NCBI GenBank assembly: GCA_035285325.1 | Contig: JAYKJB010000135.1 | Location: 1-46,266, forward strand | Reading direction: 5' to 3' | Length of the DNA stretch: 46,266 bases | Source: Candidatus Sericytochromatia bacterium | Lineage (GTDB): Bacteria; Cyanobacteriota; Sericytochromatia; S15B-MN24; JAQBPE01 | In this document: positions 35,150-44,543 of the stretch, piece after piece | How the letters are laid out: every line of letters begins with the position of its first letter | Position numbering within the stretch: the stretch's first letter is position 1 | Program-made: the position numbers and the translations under genes | Notes under the pieces: model-generated | Database searches by the model: none | What the model was told of the DNA's origin: nothing | What the model saw: the letters and a program-made list of their open reading frames with translations, nothing else

Positions 35150-35757
35150 GGCTCGATTTTATCAGACGAGCGCGTGGAAGCGGGCACGGCCCGGAAGAAC
35201 TTCAGCCCCACCAGCTCGCCCTGGCCATTCCAGCCCAGTGTCAGCTCGATCGCCTCCGCGAGCCGATAGCCCAGTTCCACCCCGGCCTGGGCGCCCTCGC
35301 TGAGCAGGGCCGTGCGCGGGGTATCCGGCGCGGGCGAACCCGCGTAGCCCAGGCTGAGTCGCAGCGCGAGGCGGTCCCAGAGCCGCTGTTCGAGCGAGAA
35401 ACCCAGAAAAGGCCTAAGCAGGGGGCCGGGGCGATCGCCCCCCTGACGCCCCCAGAGCCCCACGGCCGCCGCGAAGCCGGGGGCCTGCGGGGTGGGCTCG
35501 ACCAGGTGCCAGCGCGCTCGCAGGTTCCAGCTGCGCGTGAGGTCCGCGTCCAGCGCGCAGGCCAGGCCCAGCTGCCACGGGTCGCGCCCGCGCCACTCGA
35601 GCGCGAGCCCGGCGCCGCTGCTCTGGTGGACCCCCAGCCCCAGGCCCGCGCCGACCACCGCCTGGTCGGGGGGCAGCGAGGGGGGCAGACTCGAGGCCGC
35701 CCCGGGCAGGGGCCAGCTGAGCAATCCCAGGGCGAGCAGGGCGGCGCGGGCGTGCAT
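35146..35757 (-). CDS. Exported beta-barrel-like protein, 203 aa
   Basis: The protein starts with a signal peptide (MHARAALLALGLLSWPLPGAAS). The mature part shows alternating hydrophobic residues in short strands (LGLACALDADLTRSWNLRARWHL, LALRLSLGYAG, AIELTLGWNGQGELVGLKFF), the look of a small outer-membrane barrel or periplasmic beta protein. The start is ATG 35757, supported by GGGGAGG 6 nt upstream, rather than an in-frame start at 35805. It is the first gene of a four-gene minus-strand run that ends with mscS. Its function is unknown. Confidence 0.65.
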   Translation of the reverse strand: MHARAALLALGLLSWPLPGAASSLPPSLPPDQAVVGAGLGLGVHQSSGAGLALEWRGRDPWQLGLACALDADLTRSWNLRARWHLVEPTPQAPGFAAAVGLWGRQGGDRPGPLLRPFLGFSLEQRLWDRLALRLSLGYAGSPAPDTPRTALLSEGAQAGVELGYRLAEAIELTLGWNGQGELVGLKFFRAVPASTRSSDKIEP

Positions 35758-35862
35758 GGGGGGACCTCCCCGGCCCATCTTGGGGCCGACCCGGCGACGC
35801 GCCAACGCCCGAGCGCCTCCGGCGCCCTTCGGCGGCCGGCGACGCGGGTGGGGGCCGCGCGG

Positions 35863-36435
35863 TCAGGAAGCTGAGCCGGAATCGGTCCCGTCTTGTCGGC
35901 GCCGCCAGTCGTCCCAGCCCTCGCGCACGGCGTTCTGCTGGTCGGCGGCGCAGCTGGGGTCGAGCTCCAGCACGGTGTGTTGCCACCACCCACGCGCATC
36001 GATGTGGCGGATCCGCAGGTAGGCCCCCGTCTCGTCGTCCGCGGCGAGCGCCCCCGCTTGCAGGCCGCGGATCGAGGCAGCGGCCGCCTGCATCTCGTGC
36101 GCGCTCAGGGCTTTGATCTCCTCGACGCTGGCCCAGGGAATGCTCCAGACCCGCTGGCGACGTGCCCCGCCCCAGAGCGTCAGACCGTCCTCGCGGACCT
36201 CCATCCAGGGCTGCGGCAACGGACCGGCGGCATCGGGATGGCCCCCGACGTAGCGCTGCGGGGTGAGCGTCACCCGCACGGGGCCCGCCGGTTCAGTGGG
36301 CGCCGCGTCCGCTCTCGGGGTGCCCCCGCCGCGCTCCTCCGGGGCCCGTGCAAACAGGTTCATGGCCGCCACGGCCATGCCGGCGAGCACGAATGGGGCA
36401 AACAGGATGCTCAGGGGGAGAAGGCCATCGAACAT
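35863..36435 (-). CDS. Single-pass membrane protein of unknown function, 190 aa
   Basis: An N-terminal hydrophobic helix (about 5-28, PLSILFAPFVLAGMAVAAMNLF) anchors the protein. After a Pro/Gly-rich linker, residues about 75-170 look like a PH-type or similar beta domain (PWMEVREDGLTLWGGARRQRVWSIPWASVEEIKAL). In such domains the pattern DGL-x-LW...R...IPW-x-x-V-x-x-I is common in bacterial PH-like proteins. The ATG 36435 start follows TGC-TAGCAT and GGGCCC with no ribosome site, suggesting a leaderless transcript. It stands alone, divergent from lgt. Confidence 0.65.
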   Translation of the reverse strand: MFDGLLPLSILFAPFVLAGMAVAAMNLFARAPEERGGGTPRADAAPTEPAGPVRVTLTPQRYVGGHPDAAGPLPQPWMEVREDGLTLWGGARRQRVWSIPWASVEEIKALSAHEMQAAAASIRGLQAGALAADDETGAYLRIRHIDARGWWQHTVLELDPSCAADQQNAVREGWDDWRRRQDGTDSGSAS

Positions 36436-36450
36436 GGGCCCATGCTAGCA
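36433..36450 (-). promoter_or_regulatory. Extended -10 box abutting the start at 36435
   Basis: The minus strand reads TGC-TAGCAT-GGGCCC-ATG: an extended -10 element with 6 nt to the start codon and no Shine-Dalgarno sequence between them. Confidence 0.45.
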
Positions 36451-36571
36451 CGAGCCGCCCGGGTCTTGGCTTTGACGCTTGCGCGGCCGCCCCGCTGACC
36501 GCGTGACAGGGCCGTCTGGTCACGGGGAAGTTCGGGCGCTCGGCTCCGCTGGTCGCTGGCCCGAGGGCGGG

Positions 36572-36580
36572 TGGTATGAT
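36572..36580 (+). promoter_or_regulatory. Extended -10 promoter of lgt
   Basis: TGG-TATGAT (36572-36580) fits the extended -10 consensus with 5 of 6 in the hexamer. It would start transcription near 36587, about 33 nt before the lgt GTG, leaving room for the GAGCGAGGA ribosome site. No clear -35 is visible. Confidence 0.55.
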
Positions 36581-36619
36581 GAATCCGCTTTGTCGCTTCA
36601 ACCGAGCGAGGATTTCGCG

Positions 36620-37429
36620 GTGATTCCATACCCTCAGATTGGCCCGGATATCGTGGCCTTGGGCCCCATCCACATCCGCTGGTACGGCATGTCCTACCTG
36701 ATGGGGTTTTTCCTGGGCTACCTGTTGCTGAAGAAACGCAACGTGGAGACGGGCTTGAAGCTCGACCAGGAGTTGCTTGCGGATTTCGCCTTCTATATCT
36801 TCCTCGGCGTGATTCTGGGGGGACGCCTCGGCTACGTGCTGTTCTACCACCCGATGCTTTACCTCACGCATCCGGAGGAGATCCTCTATATCTTCCGCGG
36901 CGGCATGTCCTTCCACGGGGGGATGATCGGCACCTGGATCGCGGGCTATCTGTTCTGCAAGAAGCACGGCATCCACTTCTATCGCCTGGCCGATGCGGTC
37001 ATCCCGGCCATCCCGATCGGGTTGGGGCTCGGGCGGCTGGGCAACTTCATCAACGGGGAGCTGTGGGGCCGTCCCACCGACGTGCCCTGGGCCATGGTGT
37101 TTCCCATGGACCCCACCGGGTTGCCGCGTCATCCCTCGCAGCTTTACGAGTTCGGCCTGGAAGGCGTGCTGATTTTCACCATCTTGATGGCCATGCGCCG
37201 GCTCCCGCTGCCACCGGGCTTCCTGTTCTGGTCCTTCGTGACGCTCTACGCCATGGCCCGCATCACCAGCGAATTCTTCCGTGAGCCCGATGCGCACCTG
37301 GCCTTCCTGTTCTCCCAGATCACCGCGGGCATGCTGCTGAGCCTGCCGATGCTCGTGGTGGGGATTGTCATGCTGGTCGTGTTGGGCTGGCGGAAGGACC
37401 GCGGCACCAACCTACCGGCTGCTTCCTGA
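36620..37429 (+). CDS. lgt: Prolipoprotein diacylglyceryl transferase Lgt
   Basis: Lgt transfers diacylglycerol from phosphatidylglycerol to the lipobox cysteine of prolipoproteins in the inner membrane. The 269-aa protein shows FRGGMSFHGGMIG around 95, the signature GRLGNFINGELWGR around 138-151 with essential Arg and Asn, RHPSQLYE, and several membrane helices. The start is GTG 36620 (MIPYPQIG), with GCGAGGA 8 nt upstream; upstream in-frame codons include the promoter. Several lipoprotein substrates are encoded in this window. The CPBP protease gene converges 12 nt downstream. Confidence 0.96.
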   Translation: MIPYPQIGPDIVALGPIHIRWYGMSYLMGFFLGYLLLKKRNVETGLKLDQELLADFAFYIFLGVILGGRLGYVLFYHPMLYLTHPEEILYIFRGGMSFHGGMIGTWIAGYLFCKKHGIHFYRLADAVIPAIPIGLGLGRLGNFINGELWGRPTDVPWAMVFPMDPTGLPRHPSQLYEFGLEGVLIFTILMAMRRLPLPPGFLFWSFVTLYAMARITSEFFREPDAHLAFLFSQITAGMLLSLPMLVVGIVMLVVLGWRKDRGTNLPAAS

Positions 37430-37441
37430 GACTCGGCCCGG

Positions 37442-38383
37442 TTACTCGGCGTCGTCCAGGTCGTCGGCTTCCAGGTAGCGGGGGCGCGTGGTCGGTCGGC
37501 CTTGCGAGGACGGCAGCGAGACCAGCCGGCGGGGCCCACTCGGCCCCGCGACGGCTGGCCCCTCCACTGGCGCCGAGAAGGTGTTCAGGCGATGCAGCAG
37601 CCAGGCCGCCCCGGCCAGACAAGCCAGGCTCACGCAGGTGATCAGCCACGGGGACAGGGTCAGGCTGCCCTGGGTGGACAGCCACAGCACGCCCCAGGTG
37701 TTGTTCCAGGCATGGGCCCAGGTGCTGGCCCACAGTGACCCGGTGCGCCAGGCCAGGTAGCCGAACCACAGGCCCATCAGCATGCGGGGCAGGATGCCGG
37801 CCGCCTCCATGTGCGAACACGCAAACAGCGCCGCCGTGAGGGTGATGCCCCAGCTGGGTCCCCAGCGATGCAGCAAGGACGATTGCAGCAGCCCGCGGTA
37901 CAGCAGTTCCTCGCTGACGGCCGGCAACAGGGCATATGCCAGCCAGAGGCCCAGCAGCGACCACCAGGCGGTCTGGGCGCCACCGGCAAACGAGGCCGAG
38001 GCTTGGGTGACCTGAGAGCCGTCTCCCAGGGTGGTGAAGATCATGGCACTCAGGCTGTACAGGGGAAAGGACACCAGCACCGCAACCCCCACGATCGACA
38101 GGGCCGGCCGGCGGTAGGTGGGCAGTTCCACGCGCTGGGGCAACCAGGGCCAGAAACACATCGCCAGAGAAGGCAGCAAGACGGCCAGCAGGGCCACCGT
38201 GCCGACGAAGAGGGGCAGGTGGTGAGGCACGCCCGGAAAGGCCAGAAACGCGAGGGACACCAGCCACATGCCGAGCAGCGAGGTGCCCCAGAGCGCCAGC
38301 GCGTGCCCCAGCGGCAACGGGGCCGCCAGGCCGGGCGGGGACGAAGGGGGCAGGTGTCGAAAGCCGGCCAGGTTCCAGGTCAT
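37442..38383 (-). CDS. CPBP-family (CAAX-like) intramembrane metalloprotease
   Basis: This 313-aa multi-pass membrane protein has the three motifs of CPBP/Abi proteases: SEELLYRGLLQ (Glu-Glu and Arg), FACSH and HAWNNTWG. These carry the metal-binding residues. The first membrane helices start near residue 30. The Pro/Ser-rich C-terminal tail is probably cytoplasmic. The start is ATG 38383 with GAGGGGG upstream, overlapping the stop of pgeF by 4 nt (ATGA). The substrate is unknown; relatives cleave prenylated proteins, bacteriocins or signalling peptides. Confidence 0.85.
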   Translation of the reverse strand: MTWNLAGFRHLPPSSPPGLAAPLPLGHALALWGTSLLGMWLVSLAFLAFPGVPHHLPLFVGTVALLAVLLPSLAMCFWPWLPQRVELPTYRRPALSIVGVAVLVSFPLYSLSAMIFTTLGDGSQVTQASASFAGGAQTAWWSLLGLWLAYALLPAVSEELLYRGLLQSSLLHRWGPSWGITLTAALFACSHMEAAGILPRMLMGLWFGYLAWRTGSLWASTWAHAWNNTWGVLWLSTQGSLTLSPWLITCVSLACLAGAAWLLHRLNTFSAPVEGPAVAGPSGPRRLVSLPSSQGRPTTRPRYLEADDLDDAE

Positions 38384-39183
38384 GCGGACCCCCTCGCGCC
38401 GCAGACGATGGTGGCGAGGTGGCGTCCCGAACGCCCGCCATCGCGACGCCAGGAATAGAAGGCGTCGGCATCGCAGGCGGTGCAAAGGCGGCTGAGATGG
38501 ATCGCGTCCGCCGGGACGCCGGCCCAGCGCAGTTGCCCTTCCAACGCTGTGAACAGGTCCAGGTGCGGATTTCCCCGGGTGCCTGGCCGCACGATGGCCG
38601 GATCGTACCAGGGCGTGGCGGCAAAGGTTTCCACCACCTCAGTGCCCACCTCGAAACAGCACGGCCCGATTGTCGGGCCGACGGCCACCGTCAACTGGTC
38701 GGGAGAAATGCCCGCCGCCTCGAAGGCGGCGACCGTCGCGCCCGCCGCACCGGCCACCGTGCCCCGCCAGCCCGCGTGGACGGCCGCCACGGCCGTGCCA
38801 TCCGACGAGGCCAGCAGCAGCGGCGCGCAGTCGGCGGTGAACACCCCGATGGCTCGCCCTGTCTGCCGGGTGAACAGCGCATCTCCCTGCCACTCGCCGG
38901 GCTGGGCCGCCGTGTCGGCGTCGACGTGGTGGAGAACGGCGCCGTGGACCTGATGCAAGCTGAACACCGGTTGAGTCAAGCCCAGGGCGGCTTGCCAGCG
39001 GTCGCGGTTGGCCGCCACGTCGGTCAGGTCATCCCCGGAACTTCGGCCCAGGTTCAGACTCGCAAACTCGCCACGGCTGACGCCGCCCGTCCGCAGGGAA
39101 AAACCGTGCCGCACCGGCAAGGCGGGACAGACCAGGAAGGTGACCCCGTTGGGCCCCGTTTGGCGCTGGAATTCGACAGCCAT
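38380..39183 (-). CDS. pgeF: PgeF/YfiH-family purine nucleoside phosphorylase-like (multicopper polyphenol oxidase family)
   Basis: This 267-aa protein belongs to the YfiH/PgeF family, described both as purine nucleoside phosphorylases/deaminases and, in E. coli, as a peptidoglycan-editing factor. Family motifs are QVHG, GDALFTRQTGRAIGVFTADCAPLLL, VHAGWRGTVAGA, GPTIGPCCFEVG, and a C-terminal CTACDADAFYSWRRDGGRSGR. These supply the His and Cys residues of the zinc site. I chose ATG 39183, since the next ATG upstream (39192) lies inside a perfect TATAAT box 7 nt away. The CPBP gene overlaps its end. Confidence 0.93.
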   Translation of the reverse strand: MAVEFQRQTGPNGVTFLVCPALPVRHGFSLRTGGVSRGEFASLNLGRSSGDDLTDVAANRDRWQAALGLTQPVFSLHQVHGAVLHHVDADTAAQPGEWQGDALFTRQTGRAIGVFTADCAPLLLASSDGTAVAAVHAGWRGTVAGAAGATVAAFEAAGISPDQLTVAVGPTIGPCCFEVGTEVVETFAATPWYDPAIVRPGTRGNPHLDLFTALEGQLRWAGVPADAIHLSRLCTACDADAFYSWRRDGGRSGRHLATIVCGARGSA

Positions 39184-39196
39184 CGCGCCCATTATA
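39181..39196 (-). promoter_or_regulatory. Perfect -10 box 7 nt before the pgeF start
   Basis: The minus strand reads TATAAT-GGGCGCG-ATG. The -10 box matches the consensus fully, and transcription would begin at or next to the start codon. No -35 is clear and there is no Shine-Dalgarno sequence before the ATG. Confidence 0.5.
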
Positions 39197-39223
39197 GCCT
39201 GTGAGCGCCCGGCACACGGGGCC

Positions 39224-40033
39224 TCACATCGAGAACTTGTCGGCGCTCAGGGTGGGATTGATCTGGATGTCGCTGACCTTCTTGCGGTAGACCAGTTGTC
39301 CGCCCGCCACCATCTCGATCATGGTGGGCAGACCGCGCTGAGGGTCGAGCGTCAGGCGCATCGCCTCCACCGTGCCGGCATAGCGCGCGGGGCGCTGCAA
39401 TTCCAGCATGAAACCCGTGCTGGGAGAACCGGCTGCCGACACGGCGGCGCCGGGCTGCAGGAACATTTCGATCTGCGTCGCGTAATCGGTCTGGTCGAGC
39501 GTCCAGCCCCGCAGCGAGCGCGAGCGGGTGTCGTCGAGCCCGCCCTTGATGGGCAGCAGACTGGCCACGCCGCCCAGGCGGGAGGTGATCTGTCGCGTCT
39601 TGGTGTCGAAAACCGAATTGCTGCCGTTCTTGATGCTGGTGCTGTGCTGCGCCACCTCGTAGCGGTAGCGGCCGGGCTTCTTGAAATGGAAGGTGACCTT
39701 GGCGGTCTCGACCTCGCTTCCTTTGGTTTCCCGCAGGTCATAGCGGGCACTGAGCGTCGAGACGGAATTCCATGCCTGGGCCAGCTGCGACAGGGCCTGT
39801 GAGGGCATTGGACCGGACATCCCCGGCATCCCGGTGGTCGGGGCAGGCAGGCCCGGCATCGCGCCCGGGGCGCCGGGCATCCCGGGCGCCGTGGGCACGA
39901 TGGGCAGCTGGCTCTGGCGCGGCGGGCTGGTGGGGCTGGCATCGTGCTGTCCGCAGCCGGTCAGCAGCCAGGCAGCCGCGCATCCGAGGTGAACGGCGTG
40001 ATGGCATCCCAACCAACGGCCCAGCAGCTTCAT
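39224..40033 (-). CDS. LolA/LolB-fold lipoprotein
   Basis: This 269-aa protein has a lipoprotein signal with lipobox LLTGC (Cys27). A Pro/Gly/Met-rich linker follows (repeats of GMPG, about 50-75). The remaining part looks like a LolA/LolB open beta barrel: NSVSTLSARYDLRETKGSEVETAKVTFHFKKPGRYRYEV, then matching strands such as MRLTLDPQRGLPTMIEMVAGGQLVYRKKVSDIQINPTL. LolA-fold proteins carry lipoproteins across the periplasm. Being a lipoprotein itself fits LolB better. The start is ATG 40033 with GGGAG 7 nt upstream. It precedes pgeF by 40 nt on the same strand. Confidence 0.78.
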   Translation of the reverse strand: MKLLGRWLGCHHAVHLGCAAAWLLTGCGQHDASPTSPPRQSQLPIVPTAPGMPGAPGAMPGLPAPTTGMPGMSGPMPSQALSQLAQAWNSVSTLSARYDLRETKGSEVETAKVTFHFKKPGRYRYEVAQHSTSIKNGSNSVFDTKTRQITSRLGGVASLLPIKGGLDDTRSRSLRGWTLDQTDYATQIEMFLQPGAAVSAAGSPSTGFMLELQRPARYAGTVEAMRLTLDPQRGLPTMIEMVAGGQLVYRKKVSDIQINPTLSADKFSM

Positions 40034-40178
40034 CACGCGTCTCCCAAGAAGTAGTGAACCCTGCTCTTATCGGGAGCCCGAACCTTCAGCAAGGTTAAGG
40101 TTTGATAAATTACTTGAAAAGGTTCGTTTAAGATGTTAGCGTGAATGGGCACCCTGTTGAACTGACCGGAGGATCCCC

Positions 40179-41444
40179 GTGGCCACCACTCGCCATCACG
40201 TCATCCTGCTCGCCGCCCTGCTCTCCACCGGCTGTGGACTCCAGCAACTCGACCGCGCCCCGATCAGCCAGCAGTCGGCCAGCACCCGCTTCCCGGCGGC
40301 GGCCTTCACGGCCCAGGGTGCGTCCAAGCAGCAAGTGGTCGTCAAGCTGAAAGGCACCCGCGTCCCGCAGACTCTCCTGCGTCAGGGCCGGGGCGCCCCG
40401 CGCGTGACTTCGCGGATCCAACCGCTGCGGGCCCTCGTGGTCGACGCCGCGCCTGGCGCGGACGTCTCTGCCTTGCTGGCGAGCCTGCGCGCCGATGACG
40501 CGGTGGCCTACGCGCACCCTGTTCAGCTGGCCATGATTGAAAAAGAAGTCGACGATCCCAAGCTGGCCTCGCAGTACTCCTTGAAGATCACCCAGACCGA
40601 CCTGGCCTGGGACACCCAGATGGGCAACCCCGGCACCGTCGTGGCAATCGTGGACTCCGGCATCGACATGGGGCATCCGGACCTCAAGGCCAAGATCGTG
40701 CCCGAGAGCTACAACGTACTCGACAAGGACAACAACCCCAAGGATGACCACGGCCACGGCACGCACTGCGCCGGCATCGCCGCCGCCATTGCCAACAACG
40801 CCGAGGGCGTCGCCGGTGTGGCGCCCGGGGTGGGCCTGATGTCCGTGAAGGTGCTGGATGCCAAGGGCCGTGGCTCCGACGCGACGATCGCCGAAGGGGT
40901 CGTCTACGCGGCCGACAAGGGCGCCAAGGTCATCTCGATGAGCCTGGGCCTCTACAAGCGCTCGCAGGTGCTGGAAGAGGCCCTGGAATACGCCCTCAAG
41001 AAGGACGTGGTGCTGGTGGCCTCCGCGGGCAACAACAACGCGCTGAACGAGCCGGTCAGCGCGCCGCACCTGCCCTCGACCCATCCGGGCGTGATCGAGG
41101 TGGCGGCCTCCGACGACAAGGATCAGAAGGCGCGCTTCTCGAACTTCGGCAAGACCGTCTCGGTCGCCGCACCCGGGGTGAACATCCTCTCAACCCTGCC
41201 CACCTATTCTGCGGGCCGGGAGAAGACCTACGGCACCATGAGCGGCACCTCGATGGCGGCTCCCTTCGTGGCGGGTCTGGCCGGTCTGGTGCGCAGCCAG
41301 TTCCCCCAGATGACGCAGGCGGAGGTCAAGGCCCACATCGAGAAGACGGCCGACGACCTCGGCCAGCCCGGCTTCGACGAGATGTTCGGCCACGGCCGGG
41401 TGAACGCCCTGAAGGCCGTGACGCCCGCGCCGGCGCGTCGCTGA
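40179..41444 (+). CDS. Lipoprotein subtilisin-like serine protease (S8)
   Basis: This 421-aa protease has a lipoprotein signal ending in LLSTGC (Cys19). A propeptide-like I9 region spans about 45-125. The S8 catalytic domain has VDSGID (Asp158), HGTHCAGIA (His194), the oxyanion ASAGNNN stretch, and GTSMAAPF (Ser357). The start is GTG 40179 with GGAGG 7 nt upstream. It is monocistronic: a strong terminator follows, and the divergent LolB-like gene lies upstream across a 145-bp AT-richer gap. Anchored at the envelope, it probably processes proteins there. Confidence 0.94.
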   Translation: MATTRHHVILLAALLSTGCGLQQLDRAPISQQSASTRFPAAAFTAQGASKQQVVVKLKGTRVPQTLLRQGRGAPRVTSRIQPLRALVVDAAPGADVSALLASLRADDAVAYAHPVQLAMIEKEVDDPKLASQYSLKITQTDLAWDTQMGNPGTVVAIVDSGIDMGHPDLKAKIVPESYNVLDKDNNPKDDHGHGTHCAGIAAAIANNAEGVAGVAPGVGLMSVKVLDAKGRGSDATIAEGVVYAADKGAKVISMSLGLYKRSQVLEEALEYALKKDVVLVASAGNNNALNEPVSAPHLPSTHPGVIEVAASDDKDQKARFSNFGKTVSVAAPGVNILSTLPTYSAGREKTYGTMSGTSMAAPFVAGLAGLVRSQFPQMTQAEVKAHIEKTADDLGQPGFDEMFGHGRVNALKAVTPAPARR

Positions 41445-41459
41445 ACCTCGAAAGCCCGC

Positions 41460-41497
41460 AAGGCCCCCTCCCAGGCGGAGGGGGCCTTCTTCTTTGT
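41460..41497 (+). terminator. Intrinsic terminator of the subtilase gene
   Basis: AAGGCCCCCTCC pairs perfectly with GGAGGGGGCCTT (12 bp) around a 5-nt loop and is followed by CTTCTTTGTT. It starts 16 nt after the stop codon. The stem is strong and the tail U-rich but interrupted by C and G. Confidence 0.88.
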
Positions 41498-41669
41498 TAT
41501 GTCTCAAAGGCAGATGGGACGTGCATCACAACCCGTTTTGGAAATTGGGGATCGGGGTCACACCGCCGGGGCACGGGGAGCGGCCTGAATGAGCCTTCAT
41601 GCGCTTTCTGGGGAACGTAAAAAAGTCTCAGATCGTGTGCTAGCGCGCACTTCTGGCGATTGGCCCCGG

Positions 41670-41678
41670 TGTTACGAT
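41670..41678 (+). promoter_or_regulatory. Extended -10 promoter upstream of xerD
   Basis: TGT-TACGAT at 41670-41678 matches the extended -10 pattern TGn-TAnnnT (hexamer 5 of 6). It would start transcription near 41685, about 48 nt before the xerD ATG. The stretch 41498-41669 between it and the subtilase terminator shows no gene that I can support. Confidence 0.45.
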
Positions 41679-41732
41679 ACGAGCATATCCGCCACGCATC
41701 GAACCGCGATGCAAACGACTGAGTGAGAATCG

Positions 41733-42692
41733 ATGGCCCAGACACCTCGGGAAAGGATTTTCCCTACGCCCCGCCCAGCCCTGGCAGTCGTCCCAGGCGA
41801 TCGTGAGCAGGTGAAATTGACAAGGATGCAGCACAAGATCCGCGAGTTTCTGGACCATCTTCTGGTCGACCGTGGCCTGGCGGAGAACACCATCTCGGCC
41901 TATCACAACGACCTCACGCAGTACCTCGGGCACTGCGAGGCGCTCGGCTTGAAGTCGTGGTCGGAGACGAACCAGGGCCACATCGCCGACTTTCTTCAGA
42001 CGTTGAAGGAGAAAGGGCTGTCGGCTTCCAGCGCGGCGCGCAAGCTGGCGGCGCTGAAGACCTTTTACCATTACCTGCTGCAGACCAGCGTGATTGTCGA
42101 CAACCCGGCCGTTTCGCTCGAACGCCCCAAGACGGGTCGCTACCTGCCCAAGGTGCTGTCGCGCGGTGAAGTCGAGCAACTGCTCAACCAGTCGACGCTG
42201 GCGCCCCGCGAGCGGGCCATTCTGGAACTTCTCTACAGCGGCGGGCTGCGCGTGTCGGAGCTGACGCGGGTCAATATCTCGGATGTGAACCTGCACGAAG
42301 GCCACCTGCGGATGGTTGGCAAGGAGAGCAAGGAGCGCATCATTCCGCTGTCCGAGACCGCGATCCAGGCGATCGAGGTGTACTTGAAGCAGGTGCGCCC
42401 CTCGCAGAAGAGCCGCCCGCAGGAGCGCGCCCTGTTTTTGAACTACGCCGGCCGGCGCCTGTCGCGCCAGTGCATCTGGAAGATCGTCAAGGAAGCCGCT
42501 CGCACGGGCCACGTGCCGCACGACATCACGCCGCACACCTTGCGCCACTCCTTCGCGATCCACCTGATCGAACGCGGTGTCGACATCCGCTCGGTGCAGG
42601 AGTTGCTCGGTCACGCCGACATCTCCACCACCCAGATCTACGCCCACGCCTCCAAGCGTCGGCTCAAGGGCGGCGTCGAGCGCAGCGCCTGA
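41733..42692 (+). CDS. xerD: Tyrosine recombinase XerD
   Basis: XerC/D recombinases resolve chromosome dimers at dif. The 319-aa protein has an N-terminal SAM-like domain (IREFLDHLLVDRGLAENTISAYHNDL at about 36-61). The catalytic domain carries RVSEL (Arg), GKESKERIIPLS (Lys), HTLRHSFA (His-x-x-Arg), GHADISTTQIYAH (second His and nucleophile Tyr). The end, RRLKGGVERSA, resembles the HPR-type tail. The ATG at 41733 adds about 31 residues before the usual family start, so ATG 41826 is an alternative. I see no dif-like site in the window. A terminator follows. Confidence 0.93.
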   Translation: MAQTPRERIFPTPRPALAVVPGDREQVKLTRMQHKIREFLDHLLVDRGLAENTISAYHNDLTQYLGHCEALGLKSWSETNQGHIADFLQTLKEKGLSASSAARKLAALKTFYHYLLQTSVIVDNPAVSLERPKTGRYLPKVLSRGEVEQLLNQSTLAPRERAILELLYSGGLRVSELTRVNISDVNLHEGHLRMVGKESKERIIPLSETAIQAIEVYLKQVRPSQKSRPQERALFLNYAGRRLSRQCIWKIVKEAARTGHVPHDITPHTLRHSFAIHLIERGVDIRSVQELLGHADISTTQIYAHASKRRLKGGVERSA

Positions 42693-42715
42693 GCGCCAAC
42701 CGCTTTCCAGGTCAG

Positions 42716-42741
42716 GCCCCCGCTTGCGGGGGCTTTTTTTT
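42716..42741 (+). terminator. Intrinsic terminator of xerD
   Basis: GCCCCCG pairs with CGGGGGC (7 bp) around the loop CTTG and is followed by eight T residues. It begins 23 nt after the xerD stop codon and is a canonical rho-independent terminator. Confidence 0.93.
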
Positions 42742-42776
42742 GTGCCGGCGCGGCTGTTCTTCCTGCCCGGGCGGGC

Positions 42777-42782
42777 TACAAT
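42777..42782 (+). promoter_or_regulatory. -10 box of the thiolase gene
   Basis: TACAAT (5 of 6 to consensus) lies 26 nt before the thiolase ATG, with GAGAGGAAG as ribosome site between them. No clear -35 is visible. Confidence 0.45.
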
Positions 42783-42808
42783 GACGGCGTCCGAGAGAGG
42801 AAGACGCC

Positions 42809-44017
<1,209 letters not shown>

Positions 44018-44045
44018 GCCACCCCGCGCGGGGCGGCCCAGCGCG

Positions 44046-44543
44046 TCAGCGGCGGCGACGGCCGGTCTGATCCGCCGGGGACGGGTGGTTGCTCGCGGGC
44101 CCCACGAAAGCGGCCAGGTCTTCCAGGCGATTCGCGTTGGCGCTGAACAGGCTCAGGAAGGCCTGACCATCCAGCGTGTCGGAGGCCACGGCGTCGCCGG
44201 CCGCTCGGGCGCGGCGGGGGCGGCGGGTCGTTTCGGCGACCGCGGGCAGATCCATCGGCTCCACCGCGTGGACCAGGCTCTGCCAGCTGGGTGGCCAGTC
44301 GTTGGCCACGGCCGGCAGGGCCACCGCCGGCGGCGTGTCGGGGCCTTCCAGCGGTCGGGCGGGGCGAGCGACCTCGACCCCGCGCTTGGCCAGCCAGCGC
44401 GCCCGTTCGCGGCGCCCGCTGGCCGTGCCTGGCATCGGCAAGCGTCCCAACCACGCGGTCAGGGCCGCCAGCGGCGTGCCGGCGGAGACCGCTTTGCCTT
44501 GTTCCAGCAGGGTGGCGATCGGGGGGGGCAGGGTCAGGTCCAT
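44046..44543 (-). CDS. Hypothetical protein, 165 aa
   Basis: I do not recognise this protein. It is a soluble, Ala/Pro/Arg-rich protein with a short helical N-terminus (PIATLLEQGKAVSAGTPLAALTAWLG), a basic middle and a C-terminal helix (DTLDGQAFLSLFSANANRLEDLAAFVG) that resembles a small interaction helix. The ATG at 44543 has CGGAG 9 nt upstream; an upstream ATG at 44573 is possible. It converges with the thiolase gene, 28 nt apart. Composition makes a disordered adaptor likely, but nothing specific is supported. Confidence 0.5.
   Translation of the reverse strand: MDLTLPPPIATLLEQGKAVSAGTPLAALTAWLGRLPMPGTASGRRERARWLAKRGVEVARPARPLEGPDTPPAVALPAVANDWPPSWQSLVHAVEPMDLPAVAETTRRPRRARAAGDAVASDTLDGQAFLSLFSANANRLEDLAAFVGPASNHPSPADQTGRRRR

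Noticed and set aside
35149-35161. TAAAAT 6 nt before the GTG of the TM2-like gene as another leaderless promoter
   Set aside because: The box lies inside the end of the upstream coding sequence and the GTGA overlap already explains translation by coupling.
41497-41745. 82-codon minus-strand frame between the subtilase and xerD
   Set aside because: It has no ribosome site, overlaps the xerD start and promoter, and has no plausible protein features.
44020-44045. CCCCGCGCGGGG between the convergent thiolase and hypothetical genes as a terminator
   Set aside because: The palindrome leaves no proper loop and has no T-tract on either strand.
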